Positions 19,028-28,712 of a stretch of DNA of 39,907 bases are shown here, in pieces. The DNA is taken from positions 1 through 39,907 of the forward strand of contig DATKXO010000171.1 in assembly GCA_035528995.1 (NCBI GenBank), given 5' to 3'. The number at the start of each line of letters is the position of its first letter. Within the stretch, counting starts at the first letter, position 1. The notes under the pieces were generated by a model that was not told the DNA's origin, ran no database searches, and was given only the letters and a program-made list of their open reading frames with translations. This DNA comes from DATKXO01 sp035528995. GTDB taxonomy: Bacteria > Planctomycetota > Phycisphaerae > UBA1845. Both the position numbers and the translations under genes were made by a program.

Positions 19028-21624
19028 CTACTTCGCGGATCGTTGAAGGTAGACCGAGAGGATGATGTTGCCGGCGATGGCCCCGGCGTCGCTCGGCTGG
19101 TAGCCGTTGCAGTCGATGCAGAAGTGCCCGTCGCAGCCGCAGTGAATGTCGATCGGCGAATAGATGATCGCCCACCGCCCGGCGTCGGAGCCTGTGCCAT
19201 CCCCGTCCTTGCCGGGCAAGCGCACGCCCTCCAGCAGCGGCACGGGGGGGTGGAGAGGATCGGCCGGCGCCGAGTCCTGACCGTCTGCGGGCGATGATCC
19301 GCCGCGGGCAGGCGCTCCCGACGTTTGCGGCACGAAGTGCCTGCCGCGCGAGCGCCGCAGGCGAGGCCGGCTCAGGTCGCTGCCCAGTGGCCCGGTCACG
19401 ACCGTCTCGGCAGCGCCGCCGCCGAAGGAGAACCGGCCCGTGATCAGCGGATCGTCGGCCGGGACAGGCACCAGGCGCCCCGGGCCGTACATGTGTTCGA
19501 TCATCCCGCGGAAGGTCTGGTCGAACGCCTTCCTTCCGCAGCAGGCCGTGGCGACCAGCGTGCCGCCCTGGTCCAGGTAAGTCTTGACCCGCTCGAGCCG
19601 CTCGTCATCCGGCGGCACCAGCGTGTGCCCCGTCAGCCACAGCAGGTCGAACCGCCGCAACGGGGTGTACGACGGGTCCACGCCCTCGGTCTCGTCCAGC
19701 CGGAGGTCGTAGGCCCGGGTCAGCGCCTGCGACAGCTTCTGCAGTGCGTAGGGGTCGGCCCAGTAGTCGCCGTCGTGCATCAGCCGGCCGACGGCCATGG
19801 TGCGCAACGCCGAGGGCGCCTGACCTGCTGAATCGACTCCGTCACTCGTTCCGCCCGCCGGCCCGATCCCGGCGATCCGCCCGCCGCCCAGTCGCGGCGA
19901 CACGGACCGAGGGGCCGTCCGGTTCGTCGCGTACACCAGCAGGTTGGCCCCGAGCTGGAACATCTGCTCGTACTGCTTGTGCAGGTTCTGATTCCACGCC
20001 CCGTTCACGCCACGAGTGATCAGAAAAACCCGTGTGCGGCAGCCGTCGGAGAACCCCACGATGTCGTCGTTCGGCCGCAGGCGGTAATGGATGTTCCACA
20101 GGGGGTGGTCGGTCGGCAGCACCTCACGCCGATACCGCGGGAACAGCTCGCCGAAGATCTTCTCGGCCCCGGCTTGGAAGCTTCGCTTCGAGCAGCAGGC
20201 CACCGCCACCACGGTCCCACCGGACAAGACGTAGTCGCGCAGGGCCTCGCCCTCGAGTTCGGTCAGCTCCGGCGTCAGGTGCCCGCTCAGATAGAGGATC
20301 GGTACGTCCGTGATCCGGGCCTCCGGCGTGCTGAGATCCACGATCTGCCAGGTCAGTGGGGTTTCCAGCTTCCTGGACAGCCACCGGGTCAACGTGGCCG
20401 CGTCCCGCGGCGTGTTGTTCCAGGCGTCGCCGGACCCGTAGCGCAGCTTGTTGATCACCACCGGCGTGCGCCCCTTGACCAGCGCCAGCAGTGCGAAACA
20501 CGTCTGGGAGATCGTCCCCCAGCCCCCGTCCGGCTGCTGGGTCTCCACGAGATACCCGGCCAGATCGCGGTACCAGTCGTTGGCCCCGAAGGTCTTGTAG
20601 CCCGAGGCGACGCCGGCCCGTTCGACGCTGTAGAGGTAATAAGTCAGCCAACGCTGCGGCGCGATCAGCCCGGAAGTCCCGAAGCCGGGGTTACGCTCGG
20701 GGACGAACCGCATGTTCATCCACTGCCAGCCCCGTTCCATGGCCTCTCGGATGTTTCGCACGAGCGGTTTCCCGCGACCGCAGTTCTTGATCCGCGCTCC
20801 GTCGAATCCTCCACCCGACCGGGCGTAAAGCTGGTCGTACAGGATGTACAGCGTGGCCAGCCCCGCGGCCGTCATGCTGCCGTAAGACTCCGGACGAAGG
20901 TGGTTCACGTTGTCCACCGGGGCGTATCCCCAGCCGCCGTCCTCATTCTGGCAGGCCAGCCAGGCCTCCTCGGCGCGCTCCCAGATGACGCGGTTCACCT
21001 CACCGCCGGCCTGGGCGGCCTCCCACAACGCCAGGATGGCCAGTTGAGAGTTCGAGTTGTCCGCCCAGCCGCGCGGCACGACCGGCCCCATGCCCGGAAG
21101 ACCACCGTAACCCCACACGCCTTCCCTGCTCTGCCGCGAGGCCAGAAGCTGCACGTCCGCGCGCATTTGCTTGCGGTACTTGATCGGGTCCAGAGCGGAC
21201 CAGAGCATCAACCGAAACGACCGCGCGTAGTTGCTGCGGATATCAGCCTCCTGCTCGATCAGCGTGTTGACCGCCTGCTGCAGCCGCGGGTCCTTGGCCT
21301 CCGCCCCGGCCGTTCGCAGCGTGAACGCCGCCAGCGACGTCAGGCCACCCGGGTACAGCCGGTCGTGCTGCGGGTCGCTCCAACCGCCCGACACCCCCTG
21401 ACGACGCCACAAGAAATCCACGCCACGGCGAATGGCCAGTTCGACGGCCTCGTCGCTCACCGGCGCCGGTTGAGCGACCGCCGGCCCTGTCCAACAGAGG
21501 ACGACCAACGTCAGAGCCGAAGCACACGCCACGATCGAGGACCGTGACGCACACCTCCCCCCGTCCCTGCCGAATGGAAGTCGACTCACTGCCGGTGATC
21601 TCGATAGGATGGTCGAATCACGGG

Positions 21625-21628
<4 letters not shown>
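19028..21628 (-). CDS. exported prenyltransferase/squalene-oxidase-fold protein with DUF4159 domains
   Basis: Encodes 866 residues from ATG 21628, which overlaps the upstream TGA as ATGA. A signal peptide ends near VAQPAP. Residues about 50-370 carry alpha/alpha-toroid repeats of the prenyltransferase/squalene cyclase type (GVDFLWRRQGVSGGWSD, CQNEDGGWGYAPVD, TQQPDGGWGTISQ), without the cyclase DxDD, so it is probably structural or binding. Two DUF4159 domains follow (ILYLSGHLTPELTELEGEALRDYVLSGGT... and LLWLTGHTLVPPDDERLERVKTYLDQGGT...), joined by a Gly/Pro-rich stretch. The C-terminus has a CGCDGHFCIDC cluster. This combination is familiar from planctomycete genomes but has no established function. 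Confidence 0.85.
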
Positions 21629-23406
<1,778 letters not shown>

Positions 23407-23476
23407 CTTTGTCCCGCGTCTCAGCGCTTTGTCGGAAACGACCACAGCATGTGCCGACGCTGGAGAGTGCACGTGG

Positions 23477-23893
23477 TTATCCGGTTTGTGAGCCGCTGTC
23501 CTTACCCGCGCACTTTTCAATCGGCGTCGGGCGTCCATCGGCGCCCATGGCCACAAACACGGCGTCGGCCTGCGTGACCTCCGCACGCTCGCCCGGCTCG
23601 GCGAAGCGCTCGGCCACCACTTTGACGTGAATGTGGATGGACGTGCGCCCGATCTCCGTCGTCTCGGCGTACAGGGACAGCGTGTCGCCCACGTATACCG
23701 GCTGCTTGAACTCGATCCGGTTCATCATCACGGTGACGTAACGGTGACACGCCTGCCGGCGGGCCTCGACGAAGGCGGCCTGGTCGATGTAGCTCAGGAT
23801 CACCCCGCCGAAGATCGTCCCCGCCGCGTTCGTGTCCCGCGGCATCATCACCACCCGAATGGCCGGCTCGTCTCGTGGCGGTTTCGGTTTCAT
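23477..23893 (-). CDS. hotdog-fold acyl-CoA thioesterase (YciA-like)
   Basis: Encodes 138 residues. RDTNAAGTIFGGVILSYIDQAAFVEARR (residues about 19-46) is the active-site region of the hexameric YciA/BFIT-type acyl-CoA thioesterases, with the catalytic Asn/Asp position 'DTNAAGTIFGG'. YVTVMMNRIEFKQPVYVGDTLSLYAE and TEIGRTSIHIHVKVVAE complete the hotdog strands. It would hydrolyse acyl-CoAs in the cytoplasm. Chain-length preference cannot be inferred. It is first in a leftward group with DUF885 and DUF4159 genes, but its product looks unrelated to theirs. Confidence 0.92.
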   Translation of the reverse strand: MKPKPPRDEPAIRVVMMPRDTNAAGTIFGGVILSYIDQAAFVEARRQACHRYVTVMMNRIEFKQPVYVGDTLSLYAETTEIGRTSIHIHVKVVAERFAEPGERAEVTQADAVFVAMGADGRPTPIEKCAGKDSGSQTG

Positions 23894-24351
23894 CAGCTCA
23901 GGTCCTCATGCGCTCTCGTCAGCCGTGCCCTCGCACGTGTGGCACATTCTAAGCCACATCCGCCGCCTGGCGACCGGTGCCGTGGTGTCCCATTCTTCCA
24001 GCCGCCCGGCGGCGTTCTGCTTTTTCCGGCTATAAACGCCGTTTTCCGCATTTCGCATGTGGGCAGAGCGATCGCGCGCCAAGTATTAAGGGTAGAGGGC
24101 GGGTCCGTGCCTCGGCTGTACCCGGCGGCCGCGGCCTGTGCCCAGCCGCGCGCCTTCCGGCCGGTCCTGCAGTCGTGGATAAAGCCCGGCTGCGAGAAGT
24201 TAAAAAACCCGGGTTTCCAACGAAACCAAACACCACCAAAAAGAAGATAACTCTTTTCGAGAGAAATAGTTACGAGGAAGGAGCCCTGCGCGCAACTCGC
24301 CCAAACTCGACTCAAAAACGCCGAAAGCGCGCTCTAAAGCGGACCGGGGTT
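23894..24351. other. gene-free host flank before the prophage left end
   Basis: No frame here looks coding. It must hold the promoter of the thioesterase group. A perfect 12-bp palindrome AAACCCGGGTTT is at 24205-24216, and an A/T-rich stretch follows at 24230-24275. The proposed phage left terminus begins at TG 24352. Confidence 0.4.
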
Positions 24352-24439
24352 TGGCCAGTGGCCGGCGCGGATTGGGAGAGGGCGTAAGTCTAGGTTGGGT
24401 CAGGGGTTAGAGAAAAAATTCGGAAAAACGGCGCGGATT
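24352..24439. repeat. prophage left-end transposase-binding repeats
   Basis: GCGCGGATTGGGA at 24365-24377 and GCGCGGATT at 24431-24439, 66 bp apart, with an A-rich tract (AGAGAAAAAATTCGG) just before the inner copy. The outer 26 bp (24352-24377) matches the inverted right terminus at 22 of 26 positions. The same two-site, A/T-tract layout occurs at 2277-2363. Confidence 0.8.
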
Positions 24440-24913
24440 TGGGGTTCTGCCAATCCGGGGCGGAACCGGCGGAATTGGACAGGTTTGGCCAATTCCAGAA
24501 ATCGGCGCAAGTCCAGTGCTGGCGTCGGGTTGCGGCGGATCGGCCGAAACGGCGTCTGCGGCCATCGGCCATGGCGCGGCTACGGGCCGATGTACGGAAT
24601 TGCAGCGTGGCTTCTGTGGCACGCTGGTTGCTAGCGTCGACTCGCGGCGCTCGTGCGACTTCATATTCTCAGCCCAAACTCTATCTCCCGGTTGCGGGGA
24701 CAGCGGGAACCAGAGGCACCATTCGCCGGGGGCGAGGGTCAGCGGTGGCTCGACGGCGAGATCGCCGACCGGGCCGACCGATGACTCCGTGGTGAGGTGG
24801 AACGGGCCGCACTGGCCGACGACCAAGCCGGTCGGATCCGCGTAGACCGGAGCACCCTCGGCGATCGAAGGGTGGATCGTGGGGCGGAGCACGCTGGTCG
24901 GGGTCGGGGTCAT
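24407..24913 (-). CDS. phage protein of unknown function, last gene before the left terminus
   Basis: Encodes 168 residues from ATG 24913, which overlaps the preceding stop as ATGA, so it belongs to the early operon. The first half (TSVLRPTIHPSIAEGAPVYADPTG, GEWCLWFPLSPQPGDRVWAEN) looks like a normal small beta-rich protein. The last third is Pro/Ala-rich, and its final residues (RIGRTPNPRRFSEFF) are encoded by the left-end transposase-binding repeat, with the stop at 24407. The tail is therefore dictated by DNA-site constraints and is probably disordered. It is the final gene, and transcription would otherwise run out of the phage. Confidence 0.6.
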   Translation of the reverse strand: MTPTPTSVLRPTIHPSIAEGAPVYADPTGLVVGQCGPFHLTTESSVGPVGDLAVEPPLTLAPGEWCLWFPLSPQPGDRVWAENMKSHERRESTLATSVPQKPRCNSVHRPVAAPWPMAADAVSADPPQPDASTGLAPISGIGQTCPIPPVPPRIGRTPNPRRFSEFFL

Positions 24914-25827
24914 GGCGCCGATTCTGCCTCCTTCCGTTCCGGCTGTCCAGGTGGGGCGGGCAGGCCGGCCTCGCGGGCGGCGACCGTCACATAGTATAGG
25001 TAGAGAGCTTGCCAGGTGGGGTCCGGGCGCAGCGGGTCGAGACCGGGGCTGCGGCCGGTGGCGTTGGTGCGGTCGGCGGCGGCCTGCTTGACCTGGTCGG
25101 GGAGGGCGTCGAGCCAGGCCCGGATTCGGGCGTCGTGCTCGCGCTGCCGATGCTCGGCGGCGGCCCGGCGGGCCAGGTTCTCTTGGTGAACCTTCTCGGC
25201 GGCGGCCTGCCGCTCTTGTTGTTGCCGGTGCATCGCTTCGAGGCGGGCGGTCTTGTCGGCGATCGCGGCCGCCTTGCGCTGGGCGTCGGCCTCGGTGAGC
25301 TGCTCTTGTTTGACGGCCTGGTGGTCGGCCTGCTGCTGGGTGTCGTTGGCCCGGTCGATCCAGCGGTCGACGTCGGCCTTGTTGAACCAGTCGGAAATCG
25401 ACTTCCAGTTGCGGTGCTTGCGGCACTCGCAGTGGGCGTAGGCGTTGACGGCGCGGTGGATCTGGTCCTCGGTGTAGTCGGCCTCCATCAGCCGGGCGGC
25501 GACGTGGCAGACGTGGCGGTCTCGCACGGTCGCGAACCCGCCGATGTCGCGGAACCAATGGGCCAGCACGCGCAACACGGCGGGCAGGACCGCGTCGGGC
25601 CAGTAGCGCGGGACGTTGAAGACGATCTTGGCCTTGCGGCGCTTGAACGGGTTGGGTTGCTGCAGGATGATCCCGCCATGGACGGCCCTCCCGTGGACCT
25701 GGTAGTCGAGGGTGACGCCGGGGGCGGTGATTCGCAGTGGCGGCACGGTGTGCGGCGTCTCGTTCGACGCGTTGTCGAAGAGGGTTTGAGGCCCCTGCGG
25801 GGCGGCGGGTTTTGCGGTCGAAGTCAT
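24910..25827 (-). CDS. phage early protein with long coiled coil, function unknown
   Basis: Encodes 305 residues from ATG 25827, with GGAGG upstream; the longer frame to 25923 is part of the overlapping upstream gene in another frame. The N-terminal half has a compact domain (KIVFNVPRYWPDAVLPAVLRVLAHWFRDIGGF, then CHVAARLMEADYTEDQIHRAVNAYAHCECRKHRNWKSISDWF). Residues about 170-250 are a Gln/Ala/Glu-rich coiled coil (AEKVHQENLARRAAAEHRQREHD). Both ends are coupled by ATGA overlaps to neighbouring genes. I do not recognise a family. Primosome- or replication-type accessory roles are possible but unsupported. Confidence 0.7.
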   Translation of the reverse strand: MTSTAKPAAPQGPQTLFDNASNETPHTVPPLRITAPGVTLDYQVHGRAVHGGIILQQPNPFKRRKAKIVFNVPRYWPDAVLPAVLRVLAHWFRDIGGFATVRDRHVCHVAARLMEADYTEDQIHRAVNAYAHCECRKHRNWKSISDWFNKADVDRWIDRANDTQQQADHQAVKQEQLTEADAQRKAAAIADKTARLEAMHRQQQERQAAAEKVHQENLARRAAAEHRQREHDARIRAWLDALPDQVKQAAADRTNATGRSPGLDPLRPDPTWQALYLYYVTVAAREAGLPAPPGQPERKEAESAP

Positions 25828-26039
25828 GTTCTTCGAGGCCTCCGAAACCTCCGCAACGCTCGGCCGGTGCAGCCGGGGCGCGGCTCGATGCCGCGCCGCC
25901 GGCCGATCTCGATGATCACCCAAAGGAGGGCCCTGCCGCCCACCAGCGTGAACTCGCCGATGGACACCAGGTTGAGCATGCCCTGAGCGATGTCAACGTC
26001 GTACTGCAAAGCCGCGTCCTCTTGCGGGAGCTGTGGCAA
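25824..26039 (-). CDS. 71-residue phage protein, TTG start
   Basis: A TTG at 26039 with GGAG 8 bases upstream begins two bases after the previous stop and ends in an ATGA overlap with the next gene, so tight operon packing supports it. The N-terminal part (QLPQEDAALQYDVDIAQGMLNLVSIGEFTLVGGRALLWVIIEIG) is well-folded looking, while the last 25 residues are Arg-rich. No family is recognised. Confidence 0.55.
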   Translation of the reverse strand: MPQLPQEDAALQYDVDIAQGMLNLVSIGEFTLVGGRALLWVIIEIGRRRGIEPRPGCTGRALRRFRRPRRT

Positions 26040-26041
26040 GG

Positions 26042-26662
26042 TCAGCTCTCCAGACCGGCGACGTGCCGGAAGTTCTCGATCTTGAAGCGGCCGTAGTGGC
26101 CTCCGTTGCGCGGGCGGAACCGGCCGAAGCCGATCATCAGGCCCGCGTCCTTGGCGTACTCCTCCAGCTTGGCCGGAGTGATCAGGCCGTCGACGCAGAG
26201 GACCTTGGCAGTTGCCTTCCAGCCCTCGGGGATGCGCGGGTAGATACGCCACACGCGGACGCCGCCGCCGCGCTTGCCGTCGGCGTTGAGGAAGAGCCGC
26301 TCGCCCTCGATGTGCTCGGCCATGAGTGGCGTGCCGGCTGCGTCGAGCAGCGGCATATCCTCGAAGCACATCACGGCGGCCAGGAAGTTCTTCGAGTACG
26401 TCTGCTGGCCCTTGCCCGGGATGCGCTCGGAGCGGTACTGGGCCAGGCCGGCGAGGCAGCTCTTGAGCATCATGGCCGGGAGCACGACCTGGTCGTTGGC
26501 GTTGGTGTGCAGACGCTGCCGCCAGATGCGGTTCTCGAAGTCGTCGTCGGCCTCGCCCTTCTTCTTTTTCTCGGTCAGGGGCTTGGAGTGGCTGAACGGC
26601 GAGAGGCCGACCAGGTCGAAGGTGGCGGTGTACTGGGTCAGGGCTTCGTTGGTTGCTGGCAT
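26042..26662 (-). CDS. phage protein with RAMP/Cas7-like sequence pattern
   Basis: Encodes 206 residues from ATG 26662, with AAAGGAA upstream. The core is LPAMMLKSCLAGLAQYRSER (about 62-81), a Lys/Tyr-rich link, CFEDMPLL, then VWRIYPRIPEGWKATAKVLC, LEEYAKDAGLMIGFGRFRPR (about 167-186) and NGGHYGRFKIENF. This order is shared with a widespread but uncharacterised phage family. The 'P-x4-L-K-x2-L' helix and the C-terminal glycine-rich loop G-x-G-R-F also recall RAMP (Cas7-type) RNA-binding folds; that link is my inference. No Cas protein or CRISPR repeat is nearby. Its mRNA leader carries the pentamer array at 26686-26760, which makes RNA binding worth testing. Confidence 0.7.
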   Translation of the reverse strand: MPATNEALTQYTATFDLVGLSPFSHSKPLTEKKKKGEADDDFENRIWRQRLHTNANDQVVLPAMMLKSCLAGLAQYRSERIPGKGQQTYSKNFLAAVMCFEDMPLLDAAGTPLMAEHIEGERLFLNADGKRGGGVRVWRIYPRIPEGWKATAKVLCVDGLITPAKLEEYAKDAGLMIGFGRFRPRNGGHYGRFKIENFRHVAGLES

Positions 26663-26685
26663 TCAGGGGTTCCTTTCAAAAAAGC

Positions 26686-26760
26686 GGTACGTCACGGCAC
26701 GAAACACCACGTTACGCCACGCAACGCTACGTGACGGGACGGCACGATACGCAACGAAAC
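26686..26760 (-). repeat. array of 15 GNNAC pentamers (copy 1)
   Basis: Fifteen contiguous 5-bp units on the + strand, each ending AC, 14 of 15 starting G, with the two middle bases variable (GGTAC, GTCAC, GGCAC, GAAAC, ACCAC and so on). Read on the transcribed minus strand it is a CGT triplet every 5 nt. It is preceded on that strand by a stop (AAGAATGACTGA) and followed by GCTTTTTTGAAAGG and the ATG of the RAMP-like gene. Confidence 0.9.
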
Positions 26761-26811
26761 GTCAGTCATTCTTCTGCGGCTCCATCCGGCTCGTGCCCCT
26801 CTCGAAAAAGC

Positions 26812-26886
26812 GGTACGTCACGGCACGTCACGGCACGGCACGTAACGGAACAGAACGGGACAGAACGAAACGAGACGAGACGGGAC
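26812..26886 (-). repeat. array of 15 GNNAC pentamers (copy 2)
   Basis: The same architecture as the array at 26686, exactly 126 bp away. AC is kept in 15 of 15 units and G in 13 of 15. The first three units are identical to copy 1; nearly all others differ at the NN positions. It starts two bases after the stop of the 173-residue gene on the minus strand, and ends in GCTTTTTCGAGAGG before a seven-codon ORF (MEPQKND) whose end is the same AAGAATGACTGA. Confidence 0.9.
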
Positions 26887-26887
26887 A

Positions 26888-27409
26888 TCAGTCATTCTTC
26901 AGCGCCTCGATCAGCCGGGCGGTGTCGATCTTGCGGGTCGCCCCGTTGTCGGACGGCAGGGCCTTCTGCGCGCGGCCGTCGCTGAACGCGGCGACCACCA
27001 TAGCGGCGGTCAGCAACTGGCCGTGCTTGCGACGCTGGTCCTCGTCGAGGCCCGCGCGGTCGATACTGTGCAGCCGGTAGATCATGCGGCCCGACTTACG
27101 GCGGACGGCCTGACGTTGGCCCTCGGCCGTGGCCAGTTTTTCCTCCTCGGGCAGGCAGCGGAGCTTGCCCTGGCCCCAGACCGGAGCCCAGACCAGGCCG
27201 TGGACGCGCTCGACGTAGCGACGGGCGGTGAGCAGGTTCTGCATGCCGTTGCCCTGGCTCACGTCGCGGCGGCAGAGGTCCGAGAGGTCGGCATAGGTCA
27301 CCTCGTTGCCGGGTCGGCCGACCTCCAGGCGGCCGATCAGACGGATGGTGTAAGGCCCGTACTGGCCGGGCACGAGACTGCGCTTGACTTCGGTCGGCTG
27401 TTCAGCCAT
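26888..27409 (-). CDS. phage early protein, possible winged-helix, function unknown
   Basis: Encodes 173 residues from ATG 27409, which has a strong site AAGGAGG. The segment VTYADLSDLCRRDVSQGNGMQNLLTARRYVERVHGLVWAPV (about 38-78) could be a winged-helix fold, with polar basic residues after it (RQAVRRKSGRMIYRLHSIDRA). The tail (TAAMVVAAFSDGRAQKAL) is helical. The final codons AAG AAT GAC TGA are repeated, together with the following pentamer array, 126 bp downstream. No confident family assignment. Confidence 0.65.
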   Translation of the reverse strand: MAEQPTEVKRSLVPGQYGPYTIRLIGRLEVGRPGNEVTYADLSDLCRRDVSQGNGMQNLLTARRYVERVHGLVWAPVWGQGKLRCLPEEEKLATAEGQRQAVRRKSGRMIYRLHSIDRAGLDEDQRRKHGQLLTAAMVVAAFSDGRAQKALPSDNGATRKIDTARLIEALKND

Positions 27410-27485
27410 GATAGACCTCCTTGTCAGGGTTTCGTTGATGCGGCGGGCGTTCAGCGGTGGACGCCCGTCGTTGTCTTCTCACTTC

Positions 27486-28442
27486 TCAACCCGCCCCCAC
27501 GCAGTGGGTCGCCCCACCGTAAGAATAGATGGCACGAAGTGCCCCTTTGGCGTCGGACGGGGGCGGGGCGGCCCGTTTGGCTCGCCAGGCGGCCCAGCGC
27601 TGCTTGCCGGCTTTGCTCGATGCCAGGCGGCGGCGCGGTTCGATCTTGGGGTTGGCCCGCTGCTGATGGGCGGGCAGGTCGCGGCGGCGAATGGCGATCA
27701 GGTTGGCGACGTCGTCGTTCATCGAGTCGCCGTCGCGATGGACCACCAGCATGCCGGCCGGCAGCGGGCCGTGTTGATGCTCCCAGATGTAACGGGCGAA
27801 GGGCACGTAGCGGCGGTGCATGGGCCCGTCGTCGCGGACCTTGATCCACCTCGTTCGATCGTAGCCGGACTTGAGACCGCCGCGTTTACGCTTGTGCCGA
27901 GCGTGAACGACCACGCTGCCGACCGCCCGGAGCTTTCTGGCGGCGTTGCCGCGAATCTGGCCCTTCTTGAACCAGGTCGGGGCGAGCTTGGCGAGCTGGC
28001 GGGGGTGCAGCTTGTTGCTGGTAAGGTGCAGCCGCCGCCGATGCCGGCCGACAGCCGCGTGGTCGCCGCCCCAGGCCTTGGCGACCTCGTCGTCCGTCCA
28101 GCCGAGGGCGTGCTTACGCAGCAGGAAGTCGACGAAGCGGGCGTCGTAGTGGGCGTTGCGTCTGCTCAGACCGAGCCGCGCGGCCATCTGGTGCACCTGG
28201 CCTCGCGTGCGGCCGAGCTGGCCGGCCAGTTCGTCGGCGGACACACGACCGTAGCCCGTGCGGACGACGGAGATCTCGTCGTCGGACCAGCGGCGGGACT
28301 GCGTCGCACCGATCCGCTGGGCCCGGGTCTTGACGGCCAGGCGGCTGCGATCCAGTTGCTCTGCGAGCGCCGCCAGCGGCACCGTGCCGTAGCCGGCGGC
28401 GAGCAGCTTGTCCTCCGCTGGTGTCCAGGGTCGGCCGTTCAT
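27486..28442 (-). CDS. Myb/SANT-like DNA-binding protein fused to HNH endonuclease
   Basis: Encodes 318 residues from ATG 28442 (AGGAGGAG upstream; ATGA overlap with the preceding gene). Two or three SANT/Myb-like helix bundles occupy the first 150 residues (RPWTPAEDKLLAAGYGTVPLAALAEQLDRS; RRWSDDEISVVRTGYGRVSADELAGQLGRT; LGWTDDEVAKAWGGDH). A basic linker leads to an HNH_3-type nuclease (FARYIWEHQHGPLPAGMLVVHRDGDSMNDDVANLIAI; H of VVHRDGD and N of NL as expected). Such proteins are common phage homing or nicking enzymes. The last ten residues (IYSYGGATHCVGAG) come from a copy of an intergenic micro-repeat. Confidence 0.85.
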   Translation of the reverse strand: MNGRPWTPAEDKLLAAGYGTVPLAALAEQLDRSRLAVKTRAQRIGATQSRRWSDDEISVVRTGYGRVSADELAGQLGRTRGQVHQMAARLGLSRRNAHYDARFVDFLLRKHALGWTDDEVAKAWGGDHAAVGRHRRRLHLTSNKLHPRQLAKLAPTWFKKGQIRGNAARKLRAVGSVVVHARHKRKRGGLKSGYDRTRWIKVRDDGPMHRRYVPFARYIWEHQHGPLPAGMLVVHRDGDSMNDDVANLIAIRRRDLPAHQQRANPKIEPRRRLASSKAGKQRWAAWRAKRAAPPPSDAKGALRAIYSYGGATHCVGAG

Positions 28443-28702
28443 TGGGGGGACTCCTCCTGATCGACCACCACACGCCGGGCCGCTCCCTGACAGTCGCGGT
28501 ACTGATCCGCCCCCACGCGAACGAGAGCGGACTGATCCGCCCCACCGCAGGTGGCCGCCCAGGCTAGGGGCGGTTGGGCGCAGCATTCGGTGTGGCCGCG
28601 ACCCGGCGGGGCCCAGCCGCTGGGGGCCAGGGGCGTGAAGCAGTTGGGGCAATGGCGGCCGTGCGGCTGGACCTGGCGTTTGGTTTTCGGTGGCGTTCTC
28701 AT
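28439..28702 (-). CDS. small zinc-finger phage protein
   Basis: Encodes 87 residues from ATG 28702; the stop overlaps the next start as ATGA. Two cysteine pairs frame a zinc ribbon: CPNC at about 19-22 and the ECC of GHTECC near 40. The second half (AATCGGADQSALVRVGADQYRDCQGAARR) is translated from two micro-repeat copies that lie in the DNA at 28478-28556, so the natural protein may originally have ended near residue 50. Confidence 0.6.
   Translation of the reverse strand: MRTPPKTKRQVQPHGRHCPNCFTPLAPSGWAPPGRGHTECCAQPPLAWAATCGGADQSALVRVGADQYRDCQGAARRVVVDQEESPQ
28537..28554. repeat. micro-repeat CCGCCCCACCGCAGGTGG, copy
   Basis: An 18-bp element seen at least six times in this phage (also 29487, 30887, 32321 inverted, 39278, 39780 inverted) with one or two mismatches. 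Here it is inside the coding frame of the zinc-finger protein (reads as TCGGAD). A related copy of a second family (CCGCTCCCTGACAGTCGCGG) is at 28480-28499. Confidence 0.7.
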
Positions 28703-28712
28703 GAGTAAGCCC

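Noticed and set aside
24241..24285. Host sequence with ACTCTTTTCG and AGTTACG resembling the phage operator region
   Set aside because: The match is about 10 bp in A/T-rich DNA without the palindrome; treated as chance.
26686..26886. The arrays as a CRISPR
   Set aside because: Units are 5 bp with no 20-40 bp repeats or unique spacers, and no cas genes are present.
26653..26985. Plus-strand frames reading the pentamer arrays as R-x-x-T-x repeat proteins
   Set aside because: A 15-nt super-period makes every frame open and repetitive; no start or ribosome site fits and the strand opposes the operon.
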